Assembly (NCBI RefSeq): GCF_000612625.1
Contig: NZ_CCAS010000001.1
Location: 1-64,000, forward strand
Source: Neobacillus jeddahensis
GTDB taxonomy: Bacteria; Bacillota; Bacilli; Bacillales; Cytobacillaceae
Length of the DNA stretch: 64,000 nt
Direction of reading: 5' to 3'
Part shown: positions 54,720 to 63,990 of the stretch, piece by piece
Position numbering within the stretch: the stretch's first letter is position 1
Layout: each line of letters opens with the position of its first letter
Made by a program: the position numbers and the translations under genes
Notes under the pieces: generated by a model
Told to the model about the DNA's origin: nothing
The model's input: only the letters and a program-made list of their open reading frames with translations
The model's database searches: none

Positions 54720-55151
54720 TTATTCATCGAAATGTTCATCCTGTTGTTTTGTTCGTAAATAATAAATATAAATGGTTGGTAATAAGCCACAAACAAATAG
54801 GATGCCTCCTATCAATCCACCATCAGTTATAGTAAACCCATCAGTTAATGATACAAAAAATCCAACAACTATAGAAATAATGATTAATATAATGAGCGAC
54901 ATACTAAGAGTCCTTTTCGGGGATTTGTAATTTTCCTCATGGTCCACACTAATACTCATCGATAGATAAGCAGAAACAACTGTCGTAATCATGAAGACGA
55001 GCCATAATGGATTCTCTCTCATTCCATCTAATCCTTTAGTTACCAAGTCATATCCTAATATTCCAAGAATACCTAATGTTTGAATAATAAATGCGATGCG
55101 GATGTTTTTTAAATTTTGCAGAACTAAACGTTCATCTTTAATTTTTTTCAC
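54720..55151 (-). CDS. Small membrane protein paired with XRE regulator
   Basis: 143 residues from a GTG that overlaps the stop of the upstream regulator (GTGA), with AAAGGAG 9 bases before it. There are four membrane helices (IRIAFIIQTLGILGILGYD, PLWLVFMITTVVSAYLSM, MSLIILIIISIVVGFFVSL, IGGILFVCGLLPTIYIYYL). This regulator-plus-membrane-protein pair is common in Bacillus; function unknown. Confidence 0.75.
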   Translation of the reverse strand: MKKIKDERLVLQNLKNIRIAFIIQTLGILGILGYDLVTKGLDGMRENPLWLVFMITTVVSAYLSMSISVDHEENYKSPKRTLSMSLIILIIISIVVGFFVSLTDGFTITDGGLIGGILFVCGLLPTIYIYYLRTKQQDEHFDE

Positions 55152-55354
55152 TCTTCTCGCTCCTTTTCTATCCAAAATAGTTCATCTAATGTTTTATTAA
55201 CGCTATAACAAATATCAAGACATAGCTTTAATGTTGGATTATATTTTCCTTTTTCAATCAAACTAATCGTTTGGCGTGTAACACCTATCTTTTCTGCCAA
55301 TTGTTGCTGTGTTAAATTTATTTGAATGCGAGCAACCTTTACTTTATTTTCCAA
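55148..55354 (-). CDS. XRE-family transcriptional regulator
   Basis: 68 residues, nearly all helix-turn-helix: QQLAEKIGVTRQTISLIEKG with KYNPTLKLCLDICY, as in minimal Cro/C1 repressors. TTG start with GGAGGG 10 bases upstream. It is co-transcribed with the membrane protein. An AT-rich inverted stretch TATATATTG...CAATATATA (55386-55413) lies just upstream and is a fitting operator. Confidence 0.85.
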   Translation of the reverse strand: MENKVKVARIQINLTQQQLAEKIGVTRQTISLIEKGKYNPTLKLCLDICYSVNKTLDELFWIEKEREE

Positions 55355-55384
55355 ATGTTGTAATCCCTCCTCGGATTAATTGTA

Positions 55385-55415
55385 ACATATATATTGCAAA
55401 ATTCAATATATATGT
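55385..55415. promoter_or_regulatory. AT-rich inverted repeat, possible operator
   Basis: ATATATATTG and CAATATATAT are arranged as an inverted repeat with an 8-base spacer, about 35 bases upstream of the XRE start on the minus strand. This is a position expected for autorepression. Confidence 0.45.
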
Positions 55416-55603
55416 TACATTTGATATGCAAACTGCTTTCATCCAAACTGTAGATTGGTAATTAGTATCTATAATCGCAAAAGATTTTAAAATATTCTTT
55501 CAATTTAAAAAATAATCTGATATGATAGGTTTAATTACAGCAATACTTCAATATATTTTAATGAGAGTATAATTTTTAACGTATAACTTCAAAGGAGTTT
55601 ATT

Positions 55604-56149
55604 ATGGATGAAATTTATAAAAAGATTAAGGAAATTCGATTACAGAGAGGGTATACCTTGAAAGATTTGAGCGAAAAAACAGATTTATCGATTAGTTTCA
55701 TCTCACAGGTCGAAAGAGGGGCAACATCATTAGCCATTACCTCACTTAAAAAAATTGCGGACGCTTTAAATGTAAATATAACAGAATTTTTCGAAGATGA
55801 TAAACCAAATGAGCATTATGTCGTAAAGGCGAATGAGCAAAGGCCATTTCAAATAAAAGGCTCAGAGTTTACGTATGTGAGATTAGGTGGGCAATTTAAT
55901 GGAAGATCATTGGAGCCATTATTAGTTACTCTAGCACCAAATCAAACACAAACGCAGGAGTTTGGTCATTCCGGTGAGGAGTTTTACTATGTCGTGAAAG
56001 GAATCGTCATTTTCAATGTTGATGGAAATGAATATATGATTCGTGAAGGAGATTCCATCCACTTTCCTTCTACTCTTCCTCATACACTTGAAAATCCACT
56101 TAATGAGGAATCTGTTTTATTGTCGGTACTTACACCAGTGATTTTCTAG
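55604..56149 (+). CDS. XRE-cupin transcriptional regulator
   Basis: 181 residues. Residues 5-60 are helix-turn-helix (EIRLQRGYTLKDLSEKTDLS, ISFISQVERGATS). Residues 100-175 are a cupin with GHSGEEFYYVVKGIV, IREGDSIHFPSTLPHTLENP. Such proteins sense a small ligand through the cupin and control the neighbouring catabolic genes. It lies 38 bases ahead of hyuA, so it probably controls this operon from its first position. Ribosome site AAAGGAG. Confidence 0.9.
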   Translation: MDEIYKKIKEIRLQRGYTLKDLSEKTDLSISFISQVERGATSLAITSLKKIADALNVNITEFFEDDKPNEHYVVKANEQRPFQIKGSEFTYVRLGGQFNGRSLEPLLVTLAPNQTQTQEFGHSGEEFYYVVKGIVIFNVDGNEYMIREGDSIHFPSTLPHTLENPLNEESVLLSVLTPVIF

Positions 56150-56187
56150 CTCGTAAAAATATAAACATTTTAGAAAGGTGGAGTAAG

Positions 56188-58233
56188 ATGAGAGTTGCTA
56201 CAGATATAGGCGGGACATTTACTGATTTAGTATATGTCAACGATAAGGGTGAAATTGGGGTGGCAAAAAGCCATACCACACCACCTTATTTTGAACAGGG
56301 AGTTATGGACGTTATTGAAAAAAGCAGGATTGATCAGGCGGCCATTGAAACTTTTATTCATGGAACAACGGTCATCATCAATGCTCTTACAGAAAGAAAA
56401 GGTGTAAAAACTGGTTTGATTACGACGAAGGGCTTTCGTGATACTTTGGAGATTGCGAGAGGAAATCGACCAGATTTATTTAATGTCCGTTATCAAAAGC
56501 CTGTACCATTTGTTGATCGATATTTACGTCGGGAAGTAGAAGAAAGACTGAACTACAAAGGAGAAGTTCTTACTCCTTTAAATAAAGAACAATTAAAAGA
56601 AGTTATTTTTTATTTAAAGAAAGAAAAGGTAGAAGCCATTGCTGTTGCCTACCTTCACTCATACGTCAATCCAGTTCATGAAATCGAAACGGTAGAATTG
56701 ATTAATGAACTTTGGCCTGAGGTTGCTGTTACGGCTTCCTATGAAGTGACAAAGGAGTGGAGGGAATACGAACGTACAAGCACCACTGTCTTAAACTCCT
56801 ATGTGAAACCCATCGCTGCCTCCTATGTGAATCGCCTACACACGAAATTACTAGAAAATAAGACGGATAGTCAAAATTATATTATGCAATCAAATGGGGG
56901 AACAACCACCTTTCATAGTGCAAAGCAGACCCCGATTAATATGGTGGAATCAGGTCCAGTCGCAGGCATTTACGGTGCGGCTGTATTAGGTGAGATTATC
57001 GGTGAAGAAAATATCATAGCCTTTGACATTGGAGGAACGACTGCAAAATGTTCTCTGATTAATCAAGGAAAAGTAAAGGTATCTACCGATTATTTTATTG
57101 AAAAGACGGAACGAAATGCTGGATATCCGATCAAGGTGCCAGTAGTGGATATTGTTGAAATCGGAAACGGTGGTGGATCGATTGCTTGGATTGATGGTGC
57201 TGGCTCTCTAAAGGTGGGTCCTCAATCAGCTGGGGCATTACCAGGCCCTGTTGCCTATGGACAAGGCGGAACTGAACCAACCACTACCGATGCCAATCTT
57301 CTAACAGGTCGACTTTCTCCTGAGAATTTTGATTATGAAGTAGATCTAGAAAAAGTAAGAACGTCCATAAAGGAAAAAGTCGCAGATTGTTTTGGCTTGT
57401 CAGTTGAAGAGGCAGCATTGGGTATTATTCGAATTGCCAATTCCAATATGCTGAATGCATTAAAGCTTATTTCCATCCGTAAAGGCCATAATCCACGGGA
57501 ATTTTCCTTACTAGCCTTCGGTGGTGGCGGATCAATGCATGCACCTGCTTTAGCGAAAGAATTAGGGGTAAAGAAGGTGATTGTGCCAGTTGCTTCCTCT
57601 GTTTTCTCGGCATGGGGAATGCTGATGACCGACCTACGTCATGACTACATCCAGACCTATATTAGACGCTTGAATCAGCTCGATCTACCAGAGTTGAATA
57701 AAGAATGGTGCTCCCTAGAGACACAAGCCTTCAAGCAATTTAAAGAGGAAGGCATGGAGAAAGGAAAAGTTTTGTTTACTAGATTTGCAGATATCCGTTA
57801 TCTTGGACAGGAACATACAGTGAAGGTGCCAGTCCAGAACGGTGAATGGACAGAGGAAACGGTCTCTGAGGTTATTAAGAGGTTTGGGGATCTACATGAG
57901 CAGCATTATACATTTAAGCTAGAGGGTACACCGGCGGAAATTGTCAATCTGCATTTAACGGCATTTGGAAAGGTTGTCAAGCCAACCATGAAGAAGCTGG
58001 AATCAGGAAGTAGTCATGCGGAGGATGCTCTAAAGCAAACTCGTCCTGTTTATTATGAAGAGCATGGCTGGATGGATACAAACGTCTATGATCGTTTGTT
58101 ACTAGGAAAGGATGCACGAATTTCAGGACCAGCTATTATTGAGGAATCCTCTGCATCCACAGTTCTATATCCTAGTCAGACTTTATCAGTAGATGAATAT
58201 GGCAATATTATCATTGACACGGGGGTGGAGTGA
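56188..58233 (+). CDS. hyuA: Hydantoinase/oxoprolinase family subunit A
   Basis: 681 residues with the ASKHA ATPase signature VATDIGGTFTDLVYV at the start and FDIGGTTAKCSLI at about 279-291, plus GNGGGSIAWID, LPGPVAYGQGG and FGGGGSMHAPALAKELG. It would activate a cyclic amide (5-oxoproline, hydantoin or a related lactam) with ATP, for ring opening together with subunit B. Its stop overlaps the subunit B start by four bases. Confidence 0.9.
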   Translation: MRVATDIGGTFTDLVYVNDKGEIGVAKSHTTPPYFEQGVMDVIEKSRIDQAAIETFIHGTTVIINALTERKGVKTGLITTKGFRDTLEIARGNRPDLFNVRYQKPVPFVDRYLRREVEERLNYKGEVLTPLNKEQLKEVIFYLKKEKVEAIAVAYLHSYVNPVHEIETVELINELWPEVAVTASYEVTKEWREYERTSTTVLNSYVKPIAASYVNRLHTKLLENKTDSQNYIMQSNGGTTTFHSAKQTPINMVESGPVAGIYGAAVLGEIIGEENIIAFDIGGTTAKCSLINQGKVKVSTDYFIEKTERNAGYPIKVPVVDIVEIGNGGGSIAWIDGAGSLKVGPQSAGALPGPVAYGQGGTEPTTTDANLLTGRLSPENFDYEVDLEKVRTSIKEKVADCFGLSVEEAALGIIRIANSNMLNALKLISIRKGHNPREFSLLAFGGGGSMHAPALAKELGVKKVIVPVASSVFSAWGMLMTDLRHDYIQTYIRRLNQLDLPELNKEWCSLETQAFKQFKEEGMEKGKVLFTRFADIRYLGQEHTVKVPVQNGEWTEETVSEVIKRFGDLHEQHYTFKLEGTPAEIVNLHLTAFGKVVKPTMKKLESGSSHAEDALKQTRPVYYEEHGWMDTNVYDRLLLGKDARISGPAIIEESSASTVLYPSQTLSVDEYGNIIIDTGVE

Positions 58234-59984
58234 AAATGATCCAACATGTTCAAACAAAGATAGATCCTTTCACACTTGAGATTGTAAAAGATTCATTGAT
58301 AGCGATTGGGGACGAAATGTTTATTGCCTTAGCGAAAACCTCGATGAGTCCGATTATCTATGAGGTCCTTGACTATGCAAGTGGTCTTCTTGATTCCAAG
58401 GGTCAGCTATTAACACAGGGAAATGGTGTAACCGGTTTTATCGGGATGCTGTCAGATATGGTAAAACAAACGCTGAAAAAATTTGGAGACGGCCAAATTA
58501 AACCAGGAGACATTATCATTATTAATGATTCCTATGCTGGCGGTGGCTCTCATCTGTCTGATGTAGGACTCGTAATGCCTATATTTTATCAAGGTGAGCT
58601 GGTCGCTTTCTCTGCCAATAAAGCGCACTGGACTGAGGTTGGCGGAAAAGATCCAGGTTCATTTAGCAACGATGCAACAGAGATTTTCCAAGAAGGCTTA
58701 CAATTCCCATGTGTGAAACTTTTCAACGAAGGAACGATGAACGAAGCAATTATTGACATTATTGAAGCGAATGTCCGTTTCCCTGAATTATCCTTGGGAG
58801 ATATGTGGGCACAGGTAGCTGCGTTAAAAACGGGAGAAAAGCGTGTCATCGAGCTGTATGAAAAGCATGGAAAAGATACTGTATTTTCATCAGTGGAATA
58901 CTTATTGGACCATGGTGAACAGTTGGCCCGTCAAGAGCTATGTAAGCTTCCAAAAGGCACATTTGAAGCAGAAAGCTTCATTGATGATGATGGCTTTGGT
59001 AATGGACCATTTAAGGTAAAGGTTAAGGTCACCATCACAAACGATAAATTTATCGCTGACTTCAGGGGCAGTCATCCACAGGTGCCTGGCCCAATAAACT
59101 GTTCCTATACTGCTCTAGTTTCGGCCGTTCGTGCAATTTTCTTAGCGATTACCAATCCGTCACAGGATGCAAATGATGGCGTATTCCGACCACTAGAGAT
59201 CATTACGGATAAAGGCTCGGTTCTATCAGCTGAACGCCCAGCACCTGTATCCATCTATTGGGAAAGTATGCTAGCGGGTGCGGATTTAATATGGAAGGCG
59301 CTTGCACCAATTATGCCACATCGTTTATCAGCTGGTCATCTGCTATCTGTCTGCTCCGTCGTCCTTTCAGGAACGCATCCAGACACGAAAGAACCTTTCT
59401 TGATTGTAGAACCTTCTGTTGGTGGCTGGGGTGCAGCTGAAGGACAGGATGGAGCAAGAGGACAATTCTGTATTGGTGACGGTGAAACCTATAACGTACC
59501 TGTAGAAGTGGCAGAAACACGTTATGGAGTATTAGTTGACGAATATAGTCTCCATACAGATGGTGCAGGAGCCGGAGAATATATAGGTGGAGCAGGGGTT
59601 GTGCGCTCATACAGAGCCTTATCTGATCAGCAAATGGCTTCCGTCACCTTCGGCCGTCATAAATTTTTACCGTGGGGCATTAATAGAGGGAAGGATGGAT
59701 CTGCCAACCATTTCTATGTTGAAAAAGCAAATGGAGAGGTGGATGGTCCATACGGTATTTATGCTAGATACCCGCTAAATACTGGAGATGTTGTGAAACT
59801 TGTTACGGCGACTGGCGGGGGTTACGGTGATCCATTCAAGCGTCCAGTTGAGAAAGTGGCAAAGGATGCTCGAAATGGCTATATCTCTATTAAACAAGCA
59901 AAAGAAGACTTTGGCGTACTTGTGAACCCTGAAACTTTTGCGGTTGAAGGCTTCGCGAAAGAAAGGAAACAGAAGGGGGAATAG
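58230..59984 (+). CDS. hyuB: Hydantoinase/oxoprolinase family subunit B
   Basis: 584 residues: IKPGDIIIINDSYAGGGSHLSD, FRGSHPQVPGPINC, GGWGAAEGQDGARGQF and TDGAGAGEYIGGAGVV are the standard subunit B blocks that hold the catalytic metal. The C-terminal GGGYGDPFKRP is also conserved. The ATGA-type overlap with hyuA fixes equal expression. The substrate cannot be told; the cupin and NCS1 permease suggest a hydantoin, pyrimidine or purine-derived ring. Confidence 0.9.
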   Translation: MKMIQHVQTKIDPFTLEIVKDSLIAIGDEMFIALAKTSMSPIIYEVLDYASGLLDSKGQLLTQGNGVTGFIGMLSDMVKQTLKKFGDGQIKPGDIIIINDSYAGGGSHLSDVGLVMPIFYQGELVAFSANKAHWTEVGGKDPGSFSNDATEIFQEGLQFPCVKLFNEGTMNEAIIDIIEANVRFPELSLGDMWAQVAALKTGEKRVIELYEKHGKDTVFSSVEYLLDHGEQLARQELCKLPKGTFEAESFIDDDGFGNGPFKVKVKVTITNDKFIADFRGSHPQVPGPINCSYTALVSAVRAIFLAITNPSQDANDGVFRPLEIITDKGSVLSAERPAPVSIYWESMLAGADLIWKALAPIMPHRLSAGHLLSVCSVVLSGTHPDTKEPFLIVEPSVGGWGAAEGQDGARGQFCIGDGETYNVPVEVAETRYGVLVDEYSLHTDGAGAGEYIGGAGVVRSYRALSDQQMASVTFGRHKFLPWGINRGKDGSANHFYVEKANGEVDGPYGIYARYPLNTGDVVKLVTATGGGYGDPFKRPVEKVAKDARNGYISIKQAKEDFGVLVNPETFAVEGFAKERKQKGE

Positions 59985-59987
59985 CAG

Positions 59988-60317
59988 ATGGAAATAGTAA
60001 ATGTTAATACTTTAACTGCGGATGAGAATACTGCCGTATCACTAAAAACTATTTTTTCACAGGAGATGGTAAATGGGAATCTGAAGGTAGGTGCGGTTAC
60101 GATCCCGCCAGGAAAAAGGGTTCCGTTATCAGGGCTATCGAAGCATAAAGAAAATGAATATTCCATCATCGTGAAGGGTTCGATTGTGACGGAGACCAAA
60201 GGGAAAACGTATCGTGTCTCAAGCGGGGAGGCAACCTTTATCCCAGCAGGTCAGGAACATATTGCCTATAATGATCGCGATGTAAATTGTGAAATTGTTT
60301 GGGTGCTGGTAGGATAA
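59988..60317 (+). CDS. Cupin-domain protein
   Basis: 109 residues forming one cupin barrel: LSKHKENEYSIIVKGSIV (first His/Glu metal motif) and SSGEATFIPAGQEHIAYND (second). It follows hyuB by 3 bases. It could be a lyase or isomerase acting on the operon's intermediate, or a binding protein. Confidence 0.8.
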   Translation: MEIVNVNTLTADENTAVSLKTIFSQEMVNGNLKVGAVTIPPGKRVPLSGLSKHKENEYSIIVKGSIVTETKGKTYRVSSGEATFIPAGQEHIAYNDRDVNCEIVWVLVG

Positions 60318-60330
60318 TTGAGCGGTAGGG

Positions 60331-60358
60331 AGCCTTGCTAAAGGTAAGGCTTCTTTTA
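60331..60358 (+). terminator. Weak hairpin between cupin and permease
   Basis: AGCCTT pairs with AAGGCT around a 9-base loop and is followed by TCTTTT. It may reduce transcription of the permease relative to hyuAB rather than end it fully. Confidence 0.45.
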
Positions 60359-60416
60359 TAGTTATAATTTACTGAATATTCTAATTAAATTTATGGCAAG
60401 AGGGGGATATATTGGG

Positions 60417-61766
60417 ATGGAAGATGTATCTATGAGAAAAGGCGGGGCAAAGGATGAGGCTCTTGCGGCAGTACCACTTAATGAAAGGCAGCATTGGATA
60501 TCACCGGCAGTTATCTTCGGAGGACTTGAATTCACTATCCCTGTACTAATGGTGGGGGCATCCTTAGCAGCAAGCTTTGGATTAGGAAAAATTTTCTGGA
60601 TCTTAGCGGTGGCTCTATTTATTTTTCAATGGATTGGTAATGCCATTCAAGGGTATATTGGTGCAAAGTCAGGACGCTCTTCTTCAGTGATTGCACGGAC
60701 CAGCTTTGGTTCAGTTCAGGCAAGGTTTATTGTCGGACTTACGATTTTTATTGTATCGATGGGCTGGTGGGCCTTACAAACTGCAGTTGCCGGGAATGCT
60801 ATTTCTGCCATGTTTGGGATTGATTATAAAACACAATGGGTACCGTGGGCCATTGTGACAGTTATTGCTGGTCTTCTATTTGCATTACCATCGATTATTG
60901 GCTATTCCTCCATGAAATGGACGGATTATTTGGCGGTGCCAGCAGGCTTATTGTTGATTGTCGGTGGAATATTTTACGCTTTAAAAAATACTGGCTGGAA
61001 TACGATTGCATCATGGAATCCAGAACCACAAATGACGCTTTTAGCTGCCATTAGCTTGGTCATAGGAATCAATGTTTCTCAGTGGGTAATCGCTTCTGAC
61101 TACACTCGATACGCGAAACCGAAAGTTAAGGATAATGTTTTAATTCCTTTGGGTATTATTGCAGTAGGCCTTCCACTCTTTTATGTTGGTGCGATTATGT
61201 CCATAGGGGTCGGAGATGCCGATATTGTCAATGTTATGATGAATTTAGGCTTTCCCGTTTGGGGTTTTCTGATTTTATGGCTGGCTACTTGGACTAGTCA
61301 ATTGGTCAATAATTATAGTATGGGCCTTGCATTAGCGAACATGCTCAATGTCAATTCAAACAAAGGTCGCGCGTTATTAACTTTAGCCGGTACACTGGTT
61401 TCGATTGTGATTGCTTTAGCTGGTATCCTTGACTATTTTACAGATTTTCTTTATATGACTGCGCTCATTTATCCTCCAATTGGTGGAATCATGATGACTG
61501 ATTTTTTCCTTATTCGTAAACAACAATGGAAAGACAATAAAGGCTGGAATTGGATGGCAACAATCGCCCTTGTCGCTGGTACACTTATTGGCTATTATAC
61601 ACAATATGTACACTCCTTTGGCTTACCTGCCGTTCAGTCGATGATCTTTGCGGCTTTCGTTTATTACGTCGCTATGAAGATTAAAGCAAAAATTGCTCCC
61701 GATCAATTTACTGAAATCAGTAATGATGATGGATTCAGCAAAGGAAAAGAAATAAATATGCTTTGA
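60417..61766 (+). CDS. NCS1-family permease (cytosine/hydantoin type)
   Basis: 449 residues, 12 membrane helices, related to CodB: PAVIFGGLEFTIPVLMVGASLA, FQWIGNAIQGYIGAKSGRSS and ISLVIGINVSQWVIASDYTRYA. It would import the heterocycle used by HyuAB by cation symport. I prefer ATG 60417, which follows AGAGGGGG by 10 bases, over ATG 60393, which precedes that site. Confidence 0.88.
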   Translation: MEDVSMRKGGAKDEALAAVPLNERQHWISPAVIFGGLEFTIPVLMVGASLAASFGLGKIFWILAVALFIFQWIGNAIQGYIGAKSGRSSSVIARTSFGSVQARFIVGLTIFIVSMGWWALQTAVAGNAISAMFGIDYKTQWVPWAIVTVIAGLLFALPSIIGYSSMKWTDYLAVPAGLLLIVGGIFYALKNTGWNTIASWNPEPQMTLLAAISLVIGINVSQWVIASDYTRYAKPKVKDNVLIPLGIIAVGLPLFYVGAIMSIGVGDADIVNVMMNLGFPVWGFLILWLATWTSQLVNNYSMGLALANMLNVNSNKGRALLTLAGTLVSIVIALAGILDYFTDFLYMTALIYPPIGGIMMTDFFLIRKQQWKDNKGWNWMATIALVAGTLIGYYTQYVHSFGLPAVQSMIFAAFVYYVAMKIKAKIAPDQFTEISNDDGFSKGKEINML

Positions 61767-61786
61767 TTCGGATCTGAAATTGAAAG

Positions 61787-61819
61787 AGTACCAAGGCGAC
61801 ATGTCCTTGGTACTCTATT
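61787..61819 (+). terminator. Terminator of the hydantoinase operon
   Basis: GAGTACCAAGG pairs with CCTTGGTACTC around a 7-base loop, followed by TATTT. Confidence 0.75.
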
Positions 61820-62037
61820 TGACTAGACCACCTTCAAATCTGAATTAAATGGTAAATCAATGATCAAATAGTAGTTGCTCTCCAAAAGAATATATAAAGA
61901 GTAATTTCTAGTAAAAATTTAAAGTTGTTCTCAATGGGGTAGGATTTTTAATAATAATATCGAAATTTATTATTACTATGATATTAATCTAGTATTAACT
62001 ATTTTTAATTAACAAGTCGAGGGGAGAACAGGATCAA

Positions 62038-62898
62038 TTGAAACTAGAAAATAGCATTCAGTATTATTGCTGTACAGAAGTAGAGGATCGGTTTATATAC
62101 CAAGCCTTTCATACTGGCTTTTCTGATTATCTCATTAAAATGGATATTTCTGAGGATGTATTCCTCGCGAGGTTCTTTGGTCCGGAAGGGAATAGGAGAG
62201 AGAACTCCTTTATTGCCTTTGATCAGGATGAACCGGTAGGTGTCATTCTAGGAGGAATGAAGATTTATGAAGGTATCCAAACGATGAGATGCGGAACATT
62301 AGCGGTTCATCCAGAATACAGAGGAAAAGGAATCAGCCAGAGATTGTTTGAGCTTCACAAAGAAGAGGCTGTGAAACACGGTTGTAAGCAGTTATTTCTT
62401 GAAGTGATTGTCGGCAATGATCGGGCAATTCGTTTTTATGAAAAGCTTGGATATGTGAAAATCTATGACCTTGTCTACTATACCCATGGGGATTTATCAC
62501 TGTTGCAGAAGCCTCACTCGGAGTTCATCATTAATCGAATCGATTTTGCAGAGTTCAAGCAAGCAGCAGGAAAGTCGGACTATCATATAAATTGGCAGAA
62601 TGATCTCGCCTATATCGAAAAAACAAATAATACCTACTATTATAGTGCCATGATGCATGATTGCTTAATAGGATGTTTAGCGGTTTCAAAAACCGGAACG
62701 ATACATTTTTTAATGGTCGATAAGAGAAAAAGAGTGAAGGGAGTAGGTACGCAGATTTTGCAGACAGCCGTTGAAGAGCTCAACCTTTCCAGAATTTCAG
62801 CAGGTTTTCCCAATAACAGTCTGCTTGAAGGATTTTTAAAGAAGAAAGGTTTTAAAAAGGGAGACCTGAAACAATTTGAAATGTACTTACTCCTTTAA
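62038..62898 (+). CDS. GNAT acetyltransferase, two-domain
   Basis: 286 residues. The first GNAT unit has LAVHPEYRGKGISQRLFEL (acetyl-CoA loop, R/QxxGxG/A) and NDRAIRFYEKLGYVK. The second, C-terminal unit (about 165-286) has MVDKRKRVKGVGTQILQT and a shorter fold, so the protein is a tandem GNAT. It acetylates an unknown amine. TTG start with GGGGAGAAC 11 bases upstream. It is monocistronic. Confidence 0.85.
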   Translation: MKLENSIQYYCCTEVEDRFIYQAFHTGFSDYLIKMDISEDVFLARFFGPEGNRRENSFIAFDQDEPVGVILGGMKIYEGIQTMRCGTLAVHPEYRGKGISQRLFELHKEEAVKHGCKQLFLEVIVGNDRAIRFYEKLGYVKIYDLVYYTHGDLSLLQKPHSEFIINRIDFAEFKQAAGKSDYHINWQNDLAYIEKTNNTYYYSAMMHDCLIGCLAVSKTGTIHFLMVDKRKRVKGVGTQILQTAVEELNLSRISAGFPNNSLLEGFLKKKGFKKGDLKQFEMYLLL

Positions 62899-63014
62899 TT
62901 ATGAAGAACTTCGGTTGTGATGGAAAAGCGATCTGTTTTGATCAATCTGAACCAGATATATGCAGCTATTAAAAGTTTAACAAATGTTAGATTAAGGAAC
63001 AGTCGTATGAAGTC

Positions 63015-63500
63015 TCATCCAATCCCTTTCAAAGCAAACCACACTTGTAATGTTTCTGAATCGGAAAGATTGGAAAGTATTATACCTATATGTGTACCAC
63101 TCGCATGAATAAGCGAAACGCTAGTTATGGATGAATGAATAGTAAAATCAGCCTCAAAAGTAATCAAATTTTCGCCTTGTCCAGTAGGATCAGTATTTAT
63201 TCCATTAAAGTAGGTCACTTGCAGCCCATCTGGTGCTTCTTGAGAAAGTTTTACCCAGATATAACATTTTTCGAAGCTGTCTGTATTAAATACTACCGTA
63301 ATAATTTGGTTTGGATCCAACATAATTGGTTGGTTCTCAACACCATTGGATGACGTTACTTGAAGATTGTTGCATACTCGTATGGGGTTACTCGTTGAAC
63401 TTGAGAAAATTGGTTCGTCCATGTTAACTTTGCTAGTCCCATAGTTTACAAATTTGTTTGGCAATCCCTGATTAGCAGAATGATTGGGCTGTTCTTCCAT
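63015..63500 (-). CDS. Hypothetical protein
   Basis: 161 residues, rich in Ser, Asn and Thr, with a likely beta-sandwich body (CYIWVKLSQEAPDGLQVTYF, SSITSVSLIHASGTHIGIIL) and a disordered N-terminus. AGGAGGTTTATTGA precedes the ATG, a strong ribosome site. There is no signal peptide or membrane segment. The composition resembles spore-coat or exosporium proteins, but this is only an impression. Confidence 0.65.
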   Translation of the reverse strand: MEEQPNHSANQGLPNKFVNYGTSKVNMDEPIFSSSTSNPIRVCNNLQVTSSNGVENQPIMLDPNQIITVVFNTDSFEKCYIWVKLSQEAPDGLQVTYFNGINTDPTGQGENLITFEADFTIHSSITSVSLIHASGTHIGIILSNLSDSETLQVWFALKGIG

Positions 63501-63700
63501 TCAATAAACCTCCTATAAAGTAAAAACATAATACACCATATTAATACTCGTCTAGTAATGTATCCGCTTTTGCGGAGAGAACTTATTGAATGATTAGCTT
63601 TTTTTCATGATAATAAACTCCAATAAAGACTGCCTGGAACAGGACAGTTGAATGTATTGTTAAACTTCATTACCGATGCGTGATACGAAGCTCGCTTATT

Positions 63701-63726
63701 GAAAAAGCCTCCATGTAGATGGAGGC
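63701..63726 (-). terminator. Minus-strand terminator
   Basis: Read on the minus strand, GCCTCCAT pairs with ATGGAGGC and is followed by TTTTTC. It lies 58 bases past the stop codon of the small gene at 63784-63990 and supports that gene. Confidence 0.75.
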
Positions 63727-63783
63727 CAGCAGGCGTTAACCAGTTTCTAAAGTTGACAATGAGAGATTTGACCAAATACTACT

Positions 63784-63990
63784 TTAGTAGCCAACTTCAA
63801 CCGAAGCTACAACGATGTACATCAAATCATTTTTATCTCCCTTTTCTTCAAGGACGATTCCACTGGTTGTCAGCATTCCACCATCCATTACCTCAACGGT
63901 GACTTTCCCAAATGGAATGGCTTCTTTTACGGCTGCAATATCCAGACTTTCTTTATCACAAGGAACGGCAAGCTTCACATTCACTCTCAT
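63784..63990 (-). CDS. Small hypothetical protein
   Basis: 68 residues, MRVNVKLAVPCDKESLDIAA to VASVEVGY, strand-rich, one Cys, no membrane segment. The window ends 10 bases upstream, so the ribosome site is not visible. A terminator follows downstream. Family not recognised. Confidence 0.55.
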   Translation of the reverse strand: MRVNVKLAVPCDKESLDIAAVKEAIPFGKVTVEVMDGGMLTTSGIVLEEKGDKNDLMYIVVASVEVGY

